This document shows, piece by piece, positions 45,560 to 56,904 of a stretch of DNA of 64,000 nucleotides. Where the stretch lies: contig NC_136012.1 in the NCBI RefSeq assembly GCF_048128805.1, forward strand, positions 3,526,121 through 3,590,120, in the 5' to 3' direction. Both the position numbers and the translations under genes were made by a program. The first letter of the stretch is position 1. Every line of letters starts with the position of its first letter. The stretch comes from Centroberyx gerrardi (Eukaryota; Chordata; Actinopteri; Beryciformes; Berycidae). The notes under the pieces are model-generated. The model worked only from the letters and a program-made list of their open reading frames with translations, ran no database searches and was not told where the DNA came from.

Positions 45560-48057
45560 TTGGGGGGGTTTTGTACTTAAAACTTATTTCAGTTGAAGAA
45601 TACATCTTCTGATGCACAAACTCCAGGACACATCATCAGTGATGTTACCTGGTCCAGGCGACTCGACCGGGGTTGATTAAGCCCCAGCCTGTGTCCAAGT
45701 GGCATGCTACCTCCCCAACTGCTCTCCTCTCTTCAACCAGAGCCATCTCGAGGCTTTCTCTGCTTCCCCTCTATTGGAACTGATGGCTCTTCTCCTGCTC
45801 AGCCCGGTGATGCCCAAGGTTCCGTAGGCCTTGCTGAGAGACTGGCCTGGGAACCCCCTGCACTCGACCCGGTGTACTGCAGGTGTTCTCTTGCCCACAT
45901 CACAATGAACTCCTCCTTGACAGAGCTGAAAGGGAGCTTAAGCTTGTTGCTGTTCCCATACAGTGCAATGCTGCTCAAGCTGCGTGGCAATCCAAGCCAC
46001 CTCCGGAGGTGACTACTGACCTTTCGCTCAAAGTCTTCCACCACTGAGATGGGAACTTCATAGATCAGCATGGGCCAGAGTATTCTTGGGAGGATCCCAT
46101 GCTGGTAGATCCAGGCCTTGAATTTTCCGGGGAGACCTGACTTGTCAACAGCCTTCAACTAGCCCTCCAGATTGGTACAAATTGCCTTGATGGAGTCTGC
46201 ATCCTTCAGGCTGCAGTTGAAGATTTCCCAGGCTCTTCACTGGTTTCTCAGTGATGGTCGGGTTTCTGCTCTCCACCCACCTTGAAGTGGAACTTGTCCG
46301 TGACCTTCCCCCTATTGAGAACCAGGGACCGGGACTTTGCTGGTTTGAAACTTATCCATGCCCAGGACGTGAGCTTCTCCAATCCCTGAAGTATCCACCT
46401 GGCTCCTGGCACTGATGTAGTAGTCATCATGAGGTCATCCATAAAGGCTCTGATTGGTGGTTGCCTTGTCCCGGATTTGCTCAGGGGCCCCCCGGCACTC
46501 TTTCTCATGTTCATTGCGAGGGCAAAGAGGGTCACCAAGATGGTGCAACCAGTGATGATGCCCACTTCTAGCTGGTGCCAGTCAGATGACACTGAGCCAG
46601 ATGAGACTCTCAAACTGAACTTGTTGTAGTAGTCCAAGATGAGGTCTTTCACCTTCTGGGGTACATGATGTTTCTCCAGTGCCACCGCGACCAGTTTGTG
46701 GGGTATTGAGCCATAGGCATTGGCTAGATCAAGCCACAGCACATTCAGGTCTCCTTTGCCCTCCTTTGCCTCCCTGATGAGCTGAGTGACCACACCTGTG
46801 TGCTCAAGGCAGCCAGGGATGCCTGGTCTGCCTCCCTTCTGCACAGATGTGTCGATGTAGCCATTTTTCAGCAGAAAGTCTGAGAGTCGCTTGGCAACAA
46901 TGCTGAAGAAGATCTTGCTCTCCACATTCAGCAAGGAGATGATCCGGAATTGATTGATTTCCTCAGTTTGCTCCACCTTGGGTATCCACACTCCTTCAGC
47001 ATGCCTCCATTACTGGGCGATCTTTCACTTCCTCCAGATCACCTTCAAGGACCTCCAAAGCCGGTGGCAGCTTTGGGCAGTTCTTATAGACCTTATAGGG
47101 ACCTCCGCTGGGGCCCGGTGCAGAACTTGCTCTCACCCTCTTGACCGATTCCACTTCGCTCAGGCAGGGCTCCCTCAAGCTGTCTACTGTTGGTTCTGGT
47201 GGTGTTGTCAATGCATCGCATGTACCCAGGGGCTGGTGTCTCCCAGGGTCACTGTACGTGTGCTTGAGGTGGTCGTTGATGGTGTCTATGGAGCAGGTCA
47301 GGTGGCCAGCCCGCTTCTGGCCAAGCAGCTGTTTGCTCAGCTTGAAGGGGTTGGCCAGGAAGGCTGCCCTCTTCCTTGCCCTCTCCCTCCGCCTCCTCCT
47401 GTGACCCTCAGCTCTGTGCAGTGTCAGCAGCTTCTTCCTGAGGATTGCCCGAAGATCTGCCAGAGCAGACCTTTCGACTTCCCCCGCTGTCTTGAACTGC
47501 TTCTTCAGAGACTTGAGTTCCTTCCCGAGATGCTGGATCCTTGTAGCTCAGTGGTTTAGAGAATATGCCGGTCGTGCTGGCTTGGCTGCATCTGTCCCAA
47601 ATCTTTCTGCTGCGATGTTGACAATGATGGTTGTCATTGTCTTCAGCCGGTGGTCTATATCCCGCTTTGCAGTCCCTTCCAGGATCTGATGCACGTCTTC
47701 ATCAAACTGCAGCCATTCCGTCTTCTTGCTGGCTTGGGGCCATTGTATCCTCCGTTTGGCCAGAGGAGAGCTGGCAATGGGTGTCGGTAACACTTGGAGG
47801 CTCTCGGCACTGTGGGTTGCCTCCTGGCCTGGCTCCTCCTGCGTCTCACCTAAACTGGTTTCTGTGTGCTGTGTCACTGGCTCCTTTGCCAAACATCTCA
47901 TCCTGGCCTGGTGGATCTTCAGATCCCTCTCGTTCTTGCAGGCCTTTCCGCAAATGCAATTCACACTTGTTGTCGTTGAAACATTGCCTTGTGTCGTTAA
48001 CCATTAGTCCGTCCTACTGGGGTGCTCATCCTCCCCCCCTCTTGGCACCCCTGGGGG
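45560..48057 (-). mobile_element. R2/NeSL-like LINE with N-terminal zinc finger, degraded
   Basis: On the minus strand the 5' part (about 47,964-47,548) codes a zinc finger CICGKACKNERDLKIHQARM followed by C, then an acidic linker ending in DIDHRLKTMTTIIVN. The RT (46,991-46,248) shows FRIISLLNVESKIFFSIVA, KGGRPGIPGCLEHTGVV, NVLWLDLANAYGSIPHKLV, GIITGCTILVTLFALAMNM and AFMDDLMMTTTSVPGARWIL, in which FMDD stands where YADD is usual. A C-terminal piece (46,158-45,799) reads YEVPISVVEDFERKVSSHLR and RRWLGLPRSLSS. The 500 bases between zinc finger and RT are broken into frames. The 3' end has a short CCCCCCCAAAAAA tail at about 45,556-45,572. An N-terminal zinc finger and single ORF suggest the R2/NeSL/Utopia side of LINEs; clade uncertain. 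Confidence 0.75.
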
Positions 48058-48113
48058 TATTGTTCTCAGAATAACTAAATCTCTGAAACAACAAACTGAT
48101 GAAGTGGCTGTCA

Positions 48114-48185
48114 GGCATGGTGGCCAAGTGGAAAGGCATCAGTCTTGTAAACCAGAAGTCATGGGTTCAATCCCCATCTGTACTT
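48114..48185 (+). pseudogene. tRNA-Thr copy, damaged anticodon arm
   Basis: Anticodon region TCAGTCTTGTAAACCAGA has an indel, and the acceptor 3' strand reads CTGTACT. Anticodon TGT if read in register. Confidence 0.6.
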
Positions 48186-48878
48186 TTAAGATGAATGGGG
48201 TCAATTCCATTCCACACCTTTATGATCAATGTGAACTCTCAAAAGGCATTTGATAAAAGTTAGAACGTGTTGTGCTAAACACTCTTCTACGAAATTTGAA
48301 TATATTTAGTTAACTTTGCGAACTTAGAAATAGTTGCTGTTCGGTATCACTCTAAATTCAAGGTCAGTTTCTTCTGCAGAAAGGTGAGATGCATCATCTG
48401 GTGTTTTATTAAAACACCATTCTAGCACTTACATCTCATTTGGTAGAACACCTATTTTACATGAGTATTACATGACTAGTATTTCTAAATGTTCCATTTT
48501 TTCATTGGGAGGTACGAATGCCAAGTGTAAAGATGTTGGTCGTTAAATACAAATATCACACAACAATTATCTATTTTGTACAGTGAAATGAAAAACTTTC
48601 ACATTACACATGACTCAATGGTAATGCAGACATTTTGCTTGGCTTATGGAAGGGAACAGGAATCAAATGTCCAGAGTATTGAGGTGTTCAATCCACATTT
48701 ATTTATTTATAATGCACGTGACAATTGTAACAACATGAAAATAGGAATCAATATGTATCTCAATGACATTTTACAGAGGAATCAAATTAGAAAACATAAT
48801 AACTGACAATTCAAAGAAGCAAAAACGATTACTCATCAATTTCACTCTTAAGTGGATCTAGTTCAAGGTTAATTTCCA

Positions 48879-50033
48879 TTATTTATTTATACAGTTTAAA
48901 GTTACAGGGACAGTGCACATTAATAAACATTTCTGTAAATGTGCCAGCTTAGCCATCTTGGCTAATTTTCAACTGCAGTCCCTGGGCAGGTGTAATGACA
49001 GCTACAAAAGACACATAAAATACATTAAATCAGGAACAGCAATACTGTACATATAGCAGAGCACACTTCATAAGAACACATAAAATACTTTAAAACAAGG
49101 ACAACAATACATAAAACAAAGCACGCTTCAGATTATTTGAATAAGTTACAGTGTATGGCCACACACTTGATTGTCTTTTAACCATGATTTTAAATTAATT
49201 TTAAATGAACGATATGTGTCACAGTCTCTGATAAGTGTTGGCAGACTGTTCCATGTGTGAGCTGCTCTCACTGAAAAAGCTGACTGTCCGAAGGCAGTCC
49301 TCCTCATAGGTATTATACAATCCCCTCTTGCCACAGACCTAGTATGTCTATCATTAGTTGTTTTCTGCTTTATAAAAGCACTAAGAGGGGGAGGAGCCAA
49401 GCCATGCAGAATCTTATAGACAAGACAAGCGTCTGTAAATTTGATAAGATTGTCCCAGCTCAGTAAATTATGATTTCTTAGGCAGTAACAATGGTGATGG
49501 GTGTTTGGCTTCCTGTCAAGCACCTTAAGAGCCTGGTGGTATACTGACTGTACAGGTTTGAGTGTTGTACAGGAGGCTTGTGCCCAGCTAGTCAAACAGT
49601 ATGACAAATATGACATGATCATGGCATTGAAATATAGTGTTGCTGCCTTAGTAGTTAGACAGTTTCTGATATGGCGGAAATTTGACAAGTTGAACTTTAC
49701 TACCTTTGTTACCATCTTAATTTGTTTTTTAAATGTAAGATTAGAATCAATTGTTACACCAAGATATTTGAAATCAGATACCACTGTCAGCTTTTCCCCT
49801 GCAACATAAACGTTAGGTGTGAGATTATCTGTTGACCTCTTAGTGAAGAACATACAAACTGTTTTCTTTATGTTTAAGTGAAGACAGGAGTTATTAAGCC
49901 ACTGTGTGACATAGGCCATCACTGCCGTGAGCTTACATGCAGCTTGCTGTTTGGTCGCTGCATGTACATAAATGACAGTATCATCTGCGTACATTTGAAG
50001 CTCAGACTCATTGCATACAGTGGGAAGATCATT
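48879..50033 (-). mobile_element. 5'-truncated LINE (CR1/L2/Rex1-like)
   Basis: The minus-strand frame 49,994-49,146 starts at the RT catalytic box (MYADDTVIYVHA) and runs to the end of ORF2: SDFKYLGVTIDSNLTFKKQI, YFNAMIMSYLSYCLTSWAQA and the end AAHTWNSLPTLIRDCDTYRS, FKINLKSWL. The 3' UTR contains GCACATTTACAGAAATG-like and CAGGGACTGCAGTTG-like blocks and an ATAAATAAATAAT tail at 48,879-48,892. It is inserted between the array's GGTTAATTTC and AATTACAGACAG. The kept frame of 282 residues without a stop suggests a recent insertion. Confidence 0.78.
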
Positions 50034-50330
50034 TATTTAATTACAGACAGAAGAGATACACCTGTGGTTGTCTATCAAACTTCCGTTCATGTACATACAG
50101 CTGGGTGGTAATGCAGATATTTTGCTTGACTTAAGGAAGGGAACAGGAATCAAATGTCCAGAGTGCCAAATTGTCTGACGTACTTGCAAGTCATGGTGGT
50201 CAAGTGGCGAGGTCCATCCAACAATCTCAAATCAGTTCAGAGAAAGCTCCAATGATGAAAGAGGCTTTTGTGCACAAGTGTGCCAGAAGAACTAAATCCC
50301 TAAAACGACAAACTGAAAATGTGTCTCTCA

Positions 50331-50400
50331 GATGGTGGCCAAGTGGAAAGGCGTTGGTCTCGTAAACCGAAGATCATAGGTTCAATCCCCATCCATGCCT
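50331..50400 (+). pseudogene. tRNA-Thr(CGT) copy, 2-nt loss in acceptor
   Basis: The start reads GATGGTGGCC where consensus is GGCATGGTGGCC, so the acceptor cannot pair fully; the B box is changed to AGGTTCAATCC. Anticodon CGT. Confidence 0.65.
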
Positions 50401-50522
50401 TTAAGATGATGGGACCAATTCCATTCCACACCTTGATATCAACGTGAACTCTCACAAGCCCTTCAAGAAAAAGTTAGTATGCCTTGTGGTAAACACTCTT
50501 CTACCAAAATCGAATGTGTTCA

Positions 50523-51359
50523 GGGCCCCGTTTCGCGTACGTCGCTTGAACAATCCAGGATAATCGGACGTGTATCGTGTTGAGTTATCTTATCAGTTGA
50601 GCTCAGGCTTTGTCTGTTTCACGAACGTGGATTAGGATTTGATTAGTCATTCACGCATTACTTCATCTCGGATAACTGCGCGCTCCCGCTCTGCTACAAA
50701 GGGGAGATGAATCGCACGCCAAAAACAGGATCACACTCCTTACATGGACACTAGGCGAGGTGAGGATACCTTTGCAGGATGACGTAACATATTGAAATTG
50801 ACCAAAGCAACACCTTTTTTTAATTCTCATAATGTAACCTGTATATTGCTTTGTATATTTGCTTTTTTTTTGTGGTTTCAGTTTACCAAATTACATTTTT
50901 GTCACCGGAAAAACTATATTATCCAGAAAATTCAACACTGATAGAGCGGCCCAAATGACGGAGGGAGGAGGCAGAGAACATAAATGCATAAGAAGACTTT
51001 TATTCACTAAAGAGTGTGGCTAATTTAATTATGGTCAATTTTAAAGTGGTTGTAAGGACTATTGTACTTTCTAATAATCACCAAACTGAAATATTAAATA
51101 GTAGGCTATATTATTTTTAATTACTTCCCAGGGCGTCTGGCAGTGGCAAGAAAATTATGTTAGTTGAAGTTAAAATCAAATATAAAAATATATTTCAAAC
51201 AGGTAGCCTCTTTATTGTATTCTACACTTTCAACCAGGTAATGTGCAAGTAAGTCTTTGTATCAGAATTGTTACTATTGTTCTCAATATTGTCTGAACGT
51301 TATGAGGCACTGTACATTTATGCTGTGGATCTAAATTAATTAATTTATTAATTGCTATC
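50523..51359. mobile_element. Insertion starting GGCCCCGTTTCGCG
   Basis: The array breaks after ATCGAATGTGTTCA and resumes at AATTCAAGGACAATTTCTGC. The left end GGCCCCGTTTCGCG resembles ends of fish Harbinger/ISL2EU-type elements, but no matching right end was found. No coding capacity seen. Confidence 0.35.
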
Positions 51360-51518
51360 AATTCAAGGACAATTTCTGCTGCTGAAAGATGAGTTGCACC
51401 TGTTGATTTCATTTCAAAACGTTTTTGAAGCACAAACAGATCAGTGGTAGAGCACTTTTCCCCTTACTATTCATAGTCAACCAAATCTCTAAAATAATAA
51501 ATGAATGCCATTGTCTTC

Positions 51519-51639
51519 AGGCTCCTGTGGGTCGTTTTCATTTCACGTATTTTTGTGAGATCACGTTGGAAATGCTCCTGTGGGTCGTATTAGAGGGTAG
51601 GAACAAACGACCTATGTGGTCGTATGGGTTGGAGGACTT
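51519..51639 (+). mobile_element. Short element with repeated CTCCTGTGGGTCGT
   Basis: The motif CTCCTGTGGGTCGT occurs at about 51,521 and 51,575. The second half (51,574-51,639) is the same sequence as the 66 bp at 19,772-19,837. It sits just before a Thr copy and replaces the usual upstream unit sequence. Confidence 0.6.
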
Positions 51640-51650
51640 ATTGGTTTTCA

Positions 51651-51722
51651 GGCATGGTGGCCAAGTGGAAAGGCGTCAGTCTCGTAAACCGAAGATCATG
51701 GGTTCAATCCCCATCCATGCTT
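51651..51722 (+). tRNA. tRNA-Thr(CGT) copy with T4 terminator
   Basis: Folds well apart from one mismatch in the anticodon stem (TCAGT/ACCGA) and the last acceptor base. It is followed at once by TTTT, so it has a Pol III stop most copies lack. Its upstream flank was replaced by the short element. Confidence 0.55.
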
Positions 51723-52179
51723 TTGAGGTGATAGGGTCAATTCCATTCCACACCTCCATGATCAATATAAACGCTCACATGCCATTGAAGCAAAGCCAGA
51801 ATGTGTTGTGGAAAGCACTGTTCTACCAAAATGGAGTCAATTCACTTGACTCATGCTGAATCCAAGGTATGAGTAGTATCCCATTAAAAAACCTGACCCT
51901 GGTGTCTGATTAACACCTCTTTCTAGCACATACATCTTACCTTTTACATGAATATTTGTCTCAATCTCAAATCAGTTCAGAGAAAGCTCCAATGATAAAG
52001 CAGACTTTTGTGCACAAGTGTGCCGTCCTTGGTGGATTAGTGTAAAAGCTGAAGCATTTTATTTTTTGTGCGCTAGATGATGACGGATGCTATTTGCTTG
52101 CGCAGTGCTCTTTTCCATGGCATGTTTGTGCCACAATTTGATTTGCAACTAAAATAATGAATTAATGGCACATTCACCA

Positions 52180-52251
52180 GGCACGGTGGCCAAGTGGAAA
52201 GGCGTCGGTCTTGTAAACCGAAAATTATGGGTTCAATCCCCATCCATGCCT
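52180..52251 (+). tRNA. tRNA-Thr(TGT) copy
   Basis: Anticodon loop CTTGTAA gives TGT. One acceptor mismatch (GGCACGG); anticodon stem and T stem intact. Confidence 0.6.
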
Positions 52252-52643
52252 TTAAGATGATGGGGTCAGTTACATTCCACACCTCAATGATCAATGTGAA
52301 CTCTAAAATGCCATTCAATAACAGTTAGTGTGTTGTGATGAAATCTCTTCTACCAAAATCGAATGAGTTCAGATAACTCAGTGACTATCTATTCCTCAAA
52401 ACTCAATCTTAGTGAATCTTGACCTCAGTGTCTCATTCAAGGGGATAAAATGATGCTCTTCATTATGATTGTAAGAGGAATTCAAGGACTATTTTTACTG
52501 CTGAAAGATGAGCTGCAAAAGTTGGTTTCATTTCAAAACCTCTTCAAGCACATACAGCTCTGTTGAAGAGCACAGTTTAGCTTAATATTTGTAGTTCAGA
52601 AAAATTCAATCTCTAAAATAATGAAATAATGGCACATTTATCA

Positions 52644-52715
52644 GGCATGGTGGCCAAGTGGAAAGGCGTCGGTCTTGTAAACCGAAGATCATGGGTTCAA
52701 TCCCCATCCATGCCT
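52644..52715 (+). tRNA. tRNA-Thr(TGT), perfect fold
   Basis: Differs from the perfect CGT copies by a single base, at the wobble position of the anticodon (TGT for CGT, 52,676). All stems and promoter boxes intact. It would read ACA. Confidence 0.75.
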
Positions 52716-53440
52716 TTAAGATGATGGGGTCATTTCCATTCCACACCTTTATAATCAATATGAACCCTCAAATGCTACTCAATAAAAGTTAGTAACTGTT
52801 GTGGTAAACACTCTTCTACCAAAATAGAATGAGTTTAGATGACTAAGTGATTATCTATTCAGAATAAAAATGGTCGCTCTTCACTGTTACTCTAAATTCA
52901 AGGGCAATCTGTACTGTCTGCACAGTCCACATAGGAATCAAATTAGGAAAGCTAATGACTAACAATTCAAAGAAGCAAAAATGATTGTTCATCAAATTCA
53001 CTCTATTGGAGTTCAAGGTTCATTTCCACTACAGATCAGAAGATGGGGTCAACTGCAACCTTTGTGATCAATGTTAATGCTCACATGCCGTTGAAGGAAA
53101 GTTACAATGTGTTGTGGAAAGCACTGTTCTACCAAAATGGAGCACAATTTGATTTGCAAACATTTCTTAGTGAATAAGACAAAAACTCTGCGCTCTTATC
53201 TTAAGCAACTGAGGTGCGTGAAAATATGCAGACTGTCCTTGCAAAATGATGCTCTTCATTATGACTGTAAGAGGAATTCAAGGACAATTTCTACTGCTGA
53301 AAGATAAGTTCCACCTGTTGCTTTCATTTCAAAACCTTTTTCAAGCACATAGAGCTCAGTGTTAGAACAGTTGTCCCTGTACTATTCATGGTTCAGAAGA
53401 AAAAAATCTCTAAAATAATAACTTAATTCCACATCTATCA

Positions 53441-53512
53441 GGCATGGTGGCCAAGTGGAAAGGCGTCGGTTTCGTAAACCGAAGATCATGGGTTCAATCC
53501 CCATCCATTCTT
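53441..53512 (+). pseudogene. tRNA-Thr(CGT) copy with altered 3' end
   Basis: Anticodon stem intact with loop TTCGTAA (anticodon CGT); the acceptor 3' strand is CCATTCT so it pairs poorly. A TTAA-type element begins right after it at 53,513. Confidence 0.6.
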
Positions 53513-53610
53513 TTAAACCTGCAATAAGTGATTTTCCAACCACTAGAGGGTGACAGAAACTGCAACACATAAATAAAGCTAAGCTACCAAAGTACAAACC
53601 TAGCTAAGCA
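53513..53610 (+). mobile_element. Truncated copy of the 62.5 kb TTAA element
   Basis: TTAAACCTGCAATAAGTGAT followed by CCACTAGAGGGTGACAGAAA matches the end of the element at 62,508-63,068. Only one end is present, inserted at the 3' edge of a tRNA copy. Confidence 0.7.
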
Positions 53611-54334
53611 TCTAGCATCTAGCACATACATCTAATTTGGTAGAGCACCACCATTAGTATTTTGGAATGTTCAAAATTCTTAATTCTTAATAAGTTTTTT
53701 TCATTGGGAGGGATGATTGCCAACTGCAAAAATGTTCGTCTTTAAATCCAAAGATCACAGATTAAATTCTATTAATCTTTTTTGTACAGTAAAGTGAAAA
53801 ACTTTCACATTACACATGACCTACAGAAGAGAACAGGAATCAAGAGAGTTCTGAGGTGTTCAATCCCCATTTATTTCTTTTTAATGCATGTGACAAATGT
53901 AACAACATGAAAGCAGGAATCAACATGTATCTCAATGACATTTTACACAGGAATCAAATTAGAAAACCTAATGACTAATTATTCAAAGAAGCGAAAATGA
54001 TTGCTTATCAAATTCTACAAGGTTCATTCAAGGTTAACTTCAATTACACACAGAAGAGATACACTGTGCTTATCTATTGAACTTCCATTGATGTACATCA
54101 GTGGTAATGCAGACATTTTTGACATTTTGACTTATGGAAGGGAATGGGAATCAAATGTACAGAGTGCCAGATTTTCTAACCCGGTTACAAGGTCTGGTGG
54201 TCGAGGACAGTCCAACAATCCATGCCTACCCATGCTAACCTTTAACCTTCTCAACCAGGCAGAGAAATCAGGTTTTGTGTCAGTCATCCATAAGAAAACA
54301 CACACATGAACCATCATTACCATTAAAGTGTTTC

Positions 54335-54935
54335 TTAACCCTCCTATTATGTTTGGGGTCAATTTGACCCCATTCAACATTTAACATCTACAAAAACATG
54401 AGTAACATTATTTTTCCAGCTTGATATTTCATGACTTTTCCTAATTTCATGTGGGAAACAGGTAAACATAACATTTAACATGATATGTTTTCAAGGTCCA
54501 GTATACTTGTGTACTTTATCAATAGCCTTGTAAAACCAGAGAAAATATAAACGTTTTACACATATTTTATTTCTCTTTGTTTTGACTGATACTGAGGGAA
54601 CTTACCCCATGCAGTTTTTTGATCTTTCAAAAATGTTCCCACGCGTTAGGCCCATAACATAAGACGCACTCACACACCATTTTATCTCACCTGAAGATTT
54701 TCTGCCAATGAGGACCTGTCAGCTCTTTGAAAGACTATTTTGGTGACTAATTTACTTTTTATTGGTGTTCTTTTCATTATTGACTAACTGCTGTGTGTTA
54801 CTTGCTGATGTTCTGAAGTGTAAACTTGTGTAACACTTTGAATTACATTCATTTTTTGTACGTTTCAATTTCTGGGTTCACTGTGACCCCAAACATAAAA
54901 GGTGTTTGTTCATTTTAACATAATAGGAGGGTTAA
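54335..54935. mobile_element. piggyBac-like MITE
   Basis: TTAA (54,335-54,338) then CCCTCCTATTATGTT, mirrored at the right by AACATAATAGGAGGG then TTAA (54,932-54,935). Subterminal TTTGGGGTCA and TGACCCCAAA are also mirrored. TTAA duplication and CCCT ends are the piggyBac signature. 593 bp, no transposase. Confidence 0.82.
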
Positions 54936-55235
54936 AAGCAAGAGGCAGCAAAAATCCACATCATCGCCCAAAGAGATGAAAAAAGGGGCAGTAGACAGAG
55001 ACCCAGCAAGCATCTGACCATGGTGACGTGCAGGTGGCCAAGTTCTACGTCAAGATGTTCACAATATGATATTATAATATGGTAAAAAATCATAGTACTA
55101 GTTTGCACTGATATCCTCAAAACGATGCAGGTAGCAGCTATGGATGACTTCAGACGTCTCAACTTTAATTTTGGTATTTACACTGGCTTTCAATGTTGGC
55201 GCAGGCCAACATATCAACATCTATTTAACGTTTAA
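54936..55235. other. Intergenic DNA, no gene seen
   Basis: Nothing recognised. Confidence 0.45.
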
Positions 55236-55427
55236 ATGTTTGCTGGGGAAAAAAGGCAAGTGAAGACAAAGGAAAATGGATTGAAGCGGGGAAGAGAAGG
55301 GACAGTGAAGGAAGGGAAGGAGGGAGAGATAGAAGAGGCAGAAAGACAGGGAGAAATTGAGGAGAGACAGGCATGCAGAGAGGAAATTCCTAGAGATAGA
55401 GAGGAAAAGAGATGGGAGAGAGAAAGT

Positions 55428-55473
<46 letters not shown>

Positions 55474-55677
55474 GCCAGTATGGCATGAGATGTCTACATG
55501 GATTAACTCCCCTGGGTCCACAAGAACATGGGCAGAATCAGCAAAATGCTGCGTGTGTGTGTGTGTGTGTCTGTGTGTGTGTCTATATGTACGTGTGTCT
55601 GGCTGAAGGGGATATGTGTCCAGTAAGCCTCTTTTCCACCCTTCACATCGTTACAAATTCCTGTGCCATTTCTCTCG

Positions 55678-55708
<31 letters not shown>

Positions 55709-56075
55709 CACACACACATGCACACACACGCACACACACACACAGCAGGCTCGTGCTGTGCCCGGGGAAATGTCTCTTTTTTTTCCGAGGTATTACAGAA
55801 ATCCAGTGTGTCTCAGCAGAAATAAGGTGATAGCCCGGACATGTTCAGTTATTAGACAATTAACCCCCACTGAGACCCTGACAATAGCGGGAGGCAAGAG
55901 GTCACTTTGGCCCGATAACAGTTACACACGGCGGGAAGGTTAAGGGAACGTGTGTGTGTGTGCGTGTGCATGTGTGTGTGTGTGTGAAAGAGAGACAGAG
56001 AGTACGTGAGAGAAAGGAAGACTGTGATAGAGAGAGTTTATGGAGTGTGTAGAGATGTGAATGTAGTGTGGCGGT

Positions 56076-56108
<33 letters not shown>

Positions 56109-56415
56109 AACAAGGCTCAATCAGCGCAAATGGGATCCAGTGAGTGAGTGTTTGTGTGTGTAGGTTTCTTTCTTTTACAATTAACCTCTACCACGACCCT
56201 GAAAATAAGGGGAAGTTAAGGGGTCATATTGGCTTCATAACTGTTATGTAGGGGATAAATGTTAAGAGAATGTGTGTGTGTGTGTGTGTGTGTTGGGAAG
56301 GGGTGTGTGCATACGGTGTAGCCACAGATGGGAAAACCTGTGGTCGCCACGGTAATCCGCTTGTGTGCCATTATAACTTGCTCATTTAGAAAATACACAC
56401 ACACACACACGCACC

Positions 56416-56449
<34 letters not shown>

Positions 56450-56554
56450 AAGGAATGCACTCAGTTTGACACATTAACCTGTTAATTTCCAAGTGCCTGA
56501 CATTCACTGAACCCCATTCACACTCACACAGTATGCAGAATCAGCCTTTTCACA

Positions 56555-56600
<46 letters not shown>
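55236..56600. repeat. Microsatellite cluster
   Basis: GA-rich 55,255-55,470 with (GA)n at 55,436-55,468; GT 55,551-55,580; CA 55,678-55,744; GT 55,951-55,986, 56,076-56,106 and 56,272-56,293; CA 56,394-56,448 and 56,559-56,597. Open frames here, one of 235 codons, are made of the repeats. Confidence 0.9.
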
Positions 56601-56904
56601 GGGAGCAGGCAAACTGTACAATAAAGCTCTGAGTGCTGCAATAATATAAAAGGCTTACACAGTATATAGCGAATATTGCAATGCTACATTTAACATCATT
56701 TTATAGACACTTATAATTGGTTACACTCATATCCTTCTTTTAAGTGCCCAGCAAAGACACTATACCTGTGTCTGTATATATTTATATTGCTTGTTTTAGA
56801 TAAAGCCTGCTTGTGTTGGCATCCCAGTAATACTGACAGGCCAACAGAAACTTAAAGCCAAAGTTTAACATCAATATCAACAATTTGGTGTATCTAATTT
56901 TACA

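Larger units (their letters stand above)
36050..54330. repeat. tRNA-Thr repeat array with insertions
   Basis: At least 17 tRNA-Thr-like sequences lie in this span, each in a shared longer unit. Upstream of each is a block with TTCAAAACCTTTTTCAAGCA, then a tRNA D-arm-like GAGCTCAGTGGTAGAGCA, then a TTCAGAAGAACCAAATCTCT block. Downstream is a GATGGGGTCAATTCCATTCC block, then CCACACCTTTATGATCAATG, then a CCAAAATCGAATGAG-like block. Because both flanks are shared, the unit is a duplicated tRNA locus and not a simple SINE. Further decayed tRNA-like modules occur in the units. Interruptions are at about 39,505-40,270, 44,660-45,515, 45,560-48,057, 48,879-50,033, 50,523-51,359, 51,519-51,639 and 53,513-53,600. 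Confidence 0.85.

Noticed and set aside
47540-47575. tRNA D-arm-like TAGCTCAGTGGTTTAGAG inside the R2-like LINE
   Set aside because: No matching anticodon or T-arm follows; lies in LINE sequence and is probably chance.
50187-50230. Further Thr-like start CATGGTGGTCAAGTGGCGAGG
   Set aside because: Only the D-arm region is present and is followed by unrelated sequence; too short to count as a copy (a similar scrap lies near 54,190).
55236-55943. Open frame of 235 codons on the plus strand
   Set aside because: Made of GA and GT repeats (Arg/Glu, then Cys/Val and His/Thr runs).
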